Shown here: positions 5,901 through 7,989 of the stretch, piece by piece
Layout of the letters: each line of letters opens with the position of its first letter
Position numbering within the stretch: position 1 is the first letter of the stretch
Source of the DNA: Clostridiales bacterium
GTDB lineage: Bacteria; Bacillota; Clostridia; Christensenellales; JAISNN01
NCBI GenBank assembly: GCA_031289865.1
Contig: JAITOQ010000241.1
Span: forward strand, 1 to 7,989
Reading direction: 5' to 3'
DNA length: 7,989 bases
Made by a program: the position numbers and the translations under genes
Notes under the pieces: generated by a model
The model's database searches: none
What the model was told of the DNA's origin: nothing
What the model saw: the letters and a program-made list of their open reading frames with translations, nothing else

Positions 5901-7106
5901 TTATTTCTTCTTTCCGAGTTTTAAGGCTCTCACCTTTAGCGGCAAGCCGAAGAGGTTGATGAAGCCCTCGGCATCCTTTTGGTTGTACACTTCGTCCTCA
6001 GAGAACGTCGCGATATCCACGTCGTGGAGGGAATACGGGCTTTTGATGCCCGCCGCATAGCATCTTCCTTTGTATAGCTTTAGGCGAACCGTACCCGTCG
6101 TAGTTTCAAGGGCTTTGTCAAAAAACGCGGAGAGGCTTTCGCGAAGGGGGGTATACCATTGTCCGTTGTATACGAGGTCTGCAAACTTTAAAGAGAGATG
6201 CTGTTTAAAGTGTTGGGTTTCCTTGTCGAGGGTGATGCTTTCGAGATTTTTGAGCGCGGCAAATAAGATCGTGCCGCCGGGGGTTTCGTATACTCCGCGT
6301 GACTTCATACCGACCAAACGGTTTTCGACGATATCCTCTACGCCTATGGAATGCTTGTTGCCGAGCTTGTTTAATTTTTCAATCAAGGCGAAAAGCTTTG
6401 TCTTTTTTCCGTTTAATCCGACGGGTACGCCTTTTTCAAAATTGATTTCAATGTATTCGGAAGTGCGCGAAGCGTTTTCCGCGGTTTTTGTGAGTAGGAG
6501 AACGTCTTCGGGAGCTTCGTTCCACGGATCTTCGAGGACGCCGCCCTCATGGCTTAGGTGCCATATATTTCTATCCATACTGTACGGACGTTTTTTGGTG
6601 ACGGGGACGGGGATACCTTTCTTTTCCGCGTAATCGATAGCGTCGTCACGGGACTTGATATCCCAAATACGCCAAGGGGCGATGATTTTGAGATTCGGAT
6701 TTAAAGCTTTGATAGTGAGTTCAAAGCGGACTTGATCGTTGCCTTTTCCCGTACAGCCGTGGCATATTGCGTCCGCGTTTTCGCGCTCCGCGATTTCTAC
6801 CAAGCGTTTTGCGATGACGGGGCGCGCCATACTCGTTCCCAACAGATATTTGTCCTCATAGACCGCGCCCGCTTTTAGGGTCGGGAGTACAAAATCGTTG
6901 ACAAATTCGTTGCGAAGATCTACGATAAAGATTTTGCTTGCGCCCGATTTGAGGGCTTTTTCGCGAACGGGTTCGAGCTCTTCGGCTTGTCCGACGTCGC
7001 CCGCGACCGCGATAACCTCGCAATCGTAGTTCTCAAGCAGCCAAGGAATGATGATCGATGTGTCAAGTCCCCCCGAATAGGCGAGGACAATTTTCATTTT
7101 TGCCAT
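5901..7106 (-). CDS. argG: Argininosuccinate synthase
   Basis: The penultimate enzyme of arginine synthesis: it joins citrulline and aspartate using ATP to give argininosuccinate, in the cytoplasm as a tetramer. The length, 401 residues, is standard. The N-terminal nucleotide-binding PP-loop AYSGGLDTS is at 9-17, CTGKGNDQVRFE at 118-129 and YSMDRNIWHLSHEGG at 175-189; the GVYETPGG stretch at 271-278 is also family-typical. No key residue is missing. The ATG at 7106 follows an AGGAGGAA ribosome site (complement of 7116-7123) at 9 nt; a second ATG three codons later is possible but sits farther from that site. The gene is the first of a probable argG-argH-serS unit, driven by the promoter at 7174-7202, with a leader of about 60 nt and ruvC divergent on the other side. 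Confidence 0.98.
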   Translation of the reverse strand: MAKMKIVLAYSGGLDTSIIIPWLLENYDCEVIAVAGDVGQAEELEPVREKALKSGASKIFIVDLRNEFVNDFVLPTLKAGAVYEDKYLLGTSMARPVIAKRLVEIAERENADAICHGCTGKGNDQVRFELTIKALNPNLKIIAPWRIWDIKSRDDAIDYAEKKGIPVPVTKKRPYSMDRNIWHLSHEGGVLEDPWNEAPEDVLLLTKTAENASRTSEYIEINFEKGVPVGLNGKKTKLFALIEKLNKLGNKHSIGVEDIVENRLVGMKSRGVYETPGGTILFAALKNLESITLDKETQHFKQHLSLKFADLVYNGQWYTPLRESLSAFFDKALETTTGTVRLKLYKGRCYAAGIKSPYSLHDVDIATFSEDEVYNQKDAEGFINLFGLPLKVRALKLGKKK

Positions 7107-7154
7107 ATAAAGTAGTTCCTCCTAAATTTTATTTGTCCGATGTTTGTCAATGGC

Positions 7155-7183
7155 TTTACTTATTGCCGTATTTATTATATAAT
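7155..7183 (+). promoter_or_regulatory. Sigma-A-type promoter for ruvC
   Basis: A -35 box TTTACT (7155-7160), a 17-bp spacer and an exact TATAAT -10 box (7178-7183). Transcription would start near 7190, about 30 nt before the ruvC start. The -10 box overlaps that of the argG promoter on the other strand. Confidence 0.6.
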
Positions 7184-7202
7184 ATAGCGGTAATTTAAGC
7201 AA
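7174..7202 (-). promoter_or_regulatory. Sigma-A-type promoter for argG-argH-serS
   Basis: On the minus strand, a -35 box TTGCTT (complement of 7197-7202), a 17-bp spacer and an exact TATAAT -10 box (complement of 7174-7179). Transcription would start near 7167. The two opposing -10 boxes are read from one palindrome, ATTATATAAT at 7174-7183. Confidence 0.6.
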
Positions 7203-7214
7203 TAAAAATTGAGG
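7197..7214. promoter_or_regulatory. Weak candidate ARG box (ArgR/AhrC operator)
   Basis: The core AATAAAAATT (7201-7210) agrees fully with the central AATWWWWATT of the known arginine-repressor box, and it sits on the argG -35 box, where a repressor would act. The flanking G and C that the box normally carries are C and G here, and the outer positions mostly disagree. No second box is visible nearby, although such boxes often come in pairs. AT-rich sequence could give this core by chance. Confidence 0.22.
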
Positions 7215-7216
7215 TG
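7211..7216 (+). promoter_or_regulatory. Ribosome binding site fixing the TTG start of ruvC
   Basis: GAGGTG at 7211-7216 lies 5 nt before the TTG at 7222. No ATG or GTG lies in a position that would keep the conserved ILGIDPG motif, so translation starts at TTG. Confidence 0.85.
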
Positions 7217-7221
7217 TTTCT

Positions 7222-7728
7222 TTGATTATTTTAGGAATCGACCCCGGAATTGCCATTGTAGGTTGGGGAATTATCAATTCCGAAAGGGGTGTCCACACCG
7301 TTATCGATTACGGAGTGATCGAAACGCCTAAGGTTGAAATGACTGCGGTTAGGCTTGCAATGATTGCCGACAGCATGGAAAAGATTATCAAAACATACAA
7401 GCCCCAAGACACCGCGATCGAGGAATTGTTTTTCACCAACAACCAAAAGACCGTAATCCGTGTCGCCGAGGCACGCGGAGTATTGTTGTATACGGCTATA
7501 AAGGAATGCGGCAGATTGTTTGAATACACCCCGCTTCAAGTCAAGCAAGCGGTGACGGGCTACGGCAGAGCAGACAAAAAACAAATGCAGCAAATGGTCA
7601 AGACCCTACTCAAATTGGACAAAATCCCAAGACCCGACGACGCCGCCGACGCACTCGCAATCGCGCTGTGCCACGCGCAGTACAATCGGTCGGCGTTGGG
7701 GAGATTGGGGATTGTTCCGCTTAAGTGA
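7222..7728 (+). CDS. ruvC: Holliday-junction resolvase RuvC
   Basis: A cytoplasmic endonuclease that cuts four-way DNA junctions symmetrically during recombinational repair, normally working with the RuvAB branch-migration motor. The length, 168 residues, is standard. The four acidic catalytic positions are visible: Asp7 in LGIDPG, Glu67 in AIEELFF, and Asp140 and Asp143 in DDAADALAIALCH. GYGRADKKQM at 113-122 and EARGVLLYTA at 83-92 are also typical. The start is TTG, chosen from the ribosome site GAGGTG 5 nt upstream and the position of the catalytic Asp. In many bacteria ruvA and ruvB follow closely; here at least 260 bp of repeats follow with no gene, so ruvC may be a single-gene unit or the partners may lie further off. 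The TTG start and the promoter shared with argG suggest modest expression (inference). Confidence 0.97.
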   Translation: MIILGIDPGIAIVGWGIINSERGVHTVIDYGVIETPKVEMTAVRLAMIADSMEKIIKTYKPQDTAIEELFFTNNQKTVIRVAEARGVLLYTAIKECGRLFEYTPLQVKQAVTGYGRADKKQMQQMVKTLLKLDKIPRPDDAADALAIALCHAQYNRSALGRLGIVPLK

Positions 7729-7751
7729 GTTGAAAGTTGCGAATTTTTTAA

Positions 7752-7779
7752 TGCAGAATGCAGAATGCAGAATGCAGAA
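7752..7779 (+). repeat. Tandem heptamer TGCAGAA, four copies
   Basis: Four exact head-to-tail copies of TGCAGAA begin 23 bp after the ruvC stop. An inverted counterpart lies at 7969-7989 at the window end, so this array forms the left outer arm of a larger nested inverted structure. Confidence 0.95.
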
Positions 7780-7804
7780 TTGAGGATAACAAAATAAAGT
7801 CTTC

Positions 7805-7896
7805 GTCATTCTGAGCGGAGCGAAGAATCTAAAACGATTTCTTCGAATTGTTTAATACAACTATCGTTTTAGATTCTTCGCTCCGCTCAGAATGAC
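7805..7896. repeat. Perfect 34-bp inverted repeat downstream of ruvC
   Basis: The left arm 7805-7838 (beginning GTCATTCTGAGCGGAGCG) is the exact reverse complement of the right arm 7863-7896, with a 24-nt loop at 7839-7862. As RNA it would form a very stable hairpin on either strand. There is no U-tract after either arm, so a classical intrinsic terminator is unlikely, although it could stabilise the ruvC 3' end. A partial relative lies at 1929-1959. No open reading frame of note is inside, so this would be a non-autonomous palindromic element (REP or MITE-like). Confidence 0.93.
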
Positions 7897-7942
7897 ACAA
7901 ACCTTTCAATCGACACGACTCAGAATAACACCCACTTTTCAA
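7886..7942. repeat. Imperfect 24-bp direct repeat at the edge of the inverted repeat
   Basis: Bases 7886-7909 (CTCAGAATGACAC...TTTCAA) match 7919-7942 (CTCAGAATAACAC...TTTCAA) at 20 of 24 positions. The first copy overlaps the end of the right arm of the 34-bp inverted repeat. It looks like a decayed second copy of the same repeat end. Confidence 0.65.
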
Positions 7943-7968
7943 CGGCGCATACACTTACTTTTTATCCG

Positions 7969-7989
7969 CAATTCTGCATTCTACATTCT
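7969..7989. repeat. Inverted counterpart of the TGCAGAA array, cut by window edge
   Basis: Bases 7969-7989 (CAATTCTGCATTCT...) are the reverse complement of 7762-7782 at 20 of 21 positions, with 14 contiguous matches (7969-7982 with 7769-7782). The repeat reaches the window edge and may continue. The whole gap 7729-7989 contains no gene, only these repeats and short unique spacers. Confidence 0.85.

Noticed and set aside
6070..6633. 187-codon open frame on the plus strand
   Set aside because: It is fully antisense to argG, a strongly conserved gene; composition and Ser/Phe/Arg richness are typical of a shadow frame.
7122..7150. Alternative argG promoter using the exact TTGACA at 7145-7150 (minus strand)
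   Set aside because: At 17 bp the would-be -10 is ATTTAG and overlaps the ribosome site; the better TAAAAT is only 13 bp away. The 7174-7202 pair fits better.
7231..7593. Minus-strand frame opposite ruvC
   Set aside because: It is antisense to the catalytic core of ruvC and has no supporting signals.
7805..7896. Intrinsic terminator of ruvC
   Set aside because: The stem is perfect but the loop is 24 nt and no T-run follows the right arm; it fits a palindromic repeat better, though some effect on RNA ends is possible.
7752..7989. CRISPR-like array
   Set aside because: The units are 7-bp head-to-tail repeats and palindromes with no regularly spaced unique spacers and no cas genes.

Overview
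The window looks like a chromosomal segment of a Firmicutes (Clostridia-type) bacterium. The best evidence is the adjacent pair RuvX/YqgF (yrrK-like) and a DUF1292 protein (yrzB-like), a gene order known from low-GC Gram-positives. Strong AGGAGG-type ribosome binding sites and near-consensus sigma-A promoters agree with this. The species cannot be named from the sequence.

Layout. Positions 1-861 hold an IS30-family transposase that runs off the left edge, with the probable right end of the insertion sequence just after it. A promoter at 924-952 then drives ruvX (994-1413), followed by the DUF1292 gene (1505-1897), which ends in a striking Cys/His-rich tail. A perfect-consensus promoter (2016-2044) drives an unrecognised 267-residue cytoplasmic protein (2075-2878), which ends at a strong hairpin terminator. 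From the right, on the minus strand, comes a probable three-gene unit argG (7106-5901), argH (5804-4380), serS (4361-3099). It makes the last two enzymes of arginine synthesis plus seryl-tRNA synthetase and ends at its own terminator facing the previous one. ruvC (7222-7728, TTG start) is divergent from argG. The two promoters share a palindromic -10 region, so the two units may compete for RNA polymerase. The last 260 bases hold no gene and are packed with repeats.

How it fits together. The coding content is mostly housekeeping: arginine biosynthesis, tRNA charging, Holliday-junction resolution (RuvC) and the RuvX/YqgF RNase-H-fold nuclease. I see no defence system, CRISPR array, biosynthetic cluster or phage module. 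The less ordinary content is (a) several families of short intergenic palindromic and heptamer repeats, (b) the metal-ligand-rich tail of the DUF1292 protein, (c) an ArgH whose conserved N-terminal WGGRF motif is degraded, and (d) the unknown protein behind an ideal promoter.
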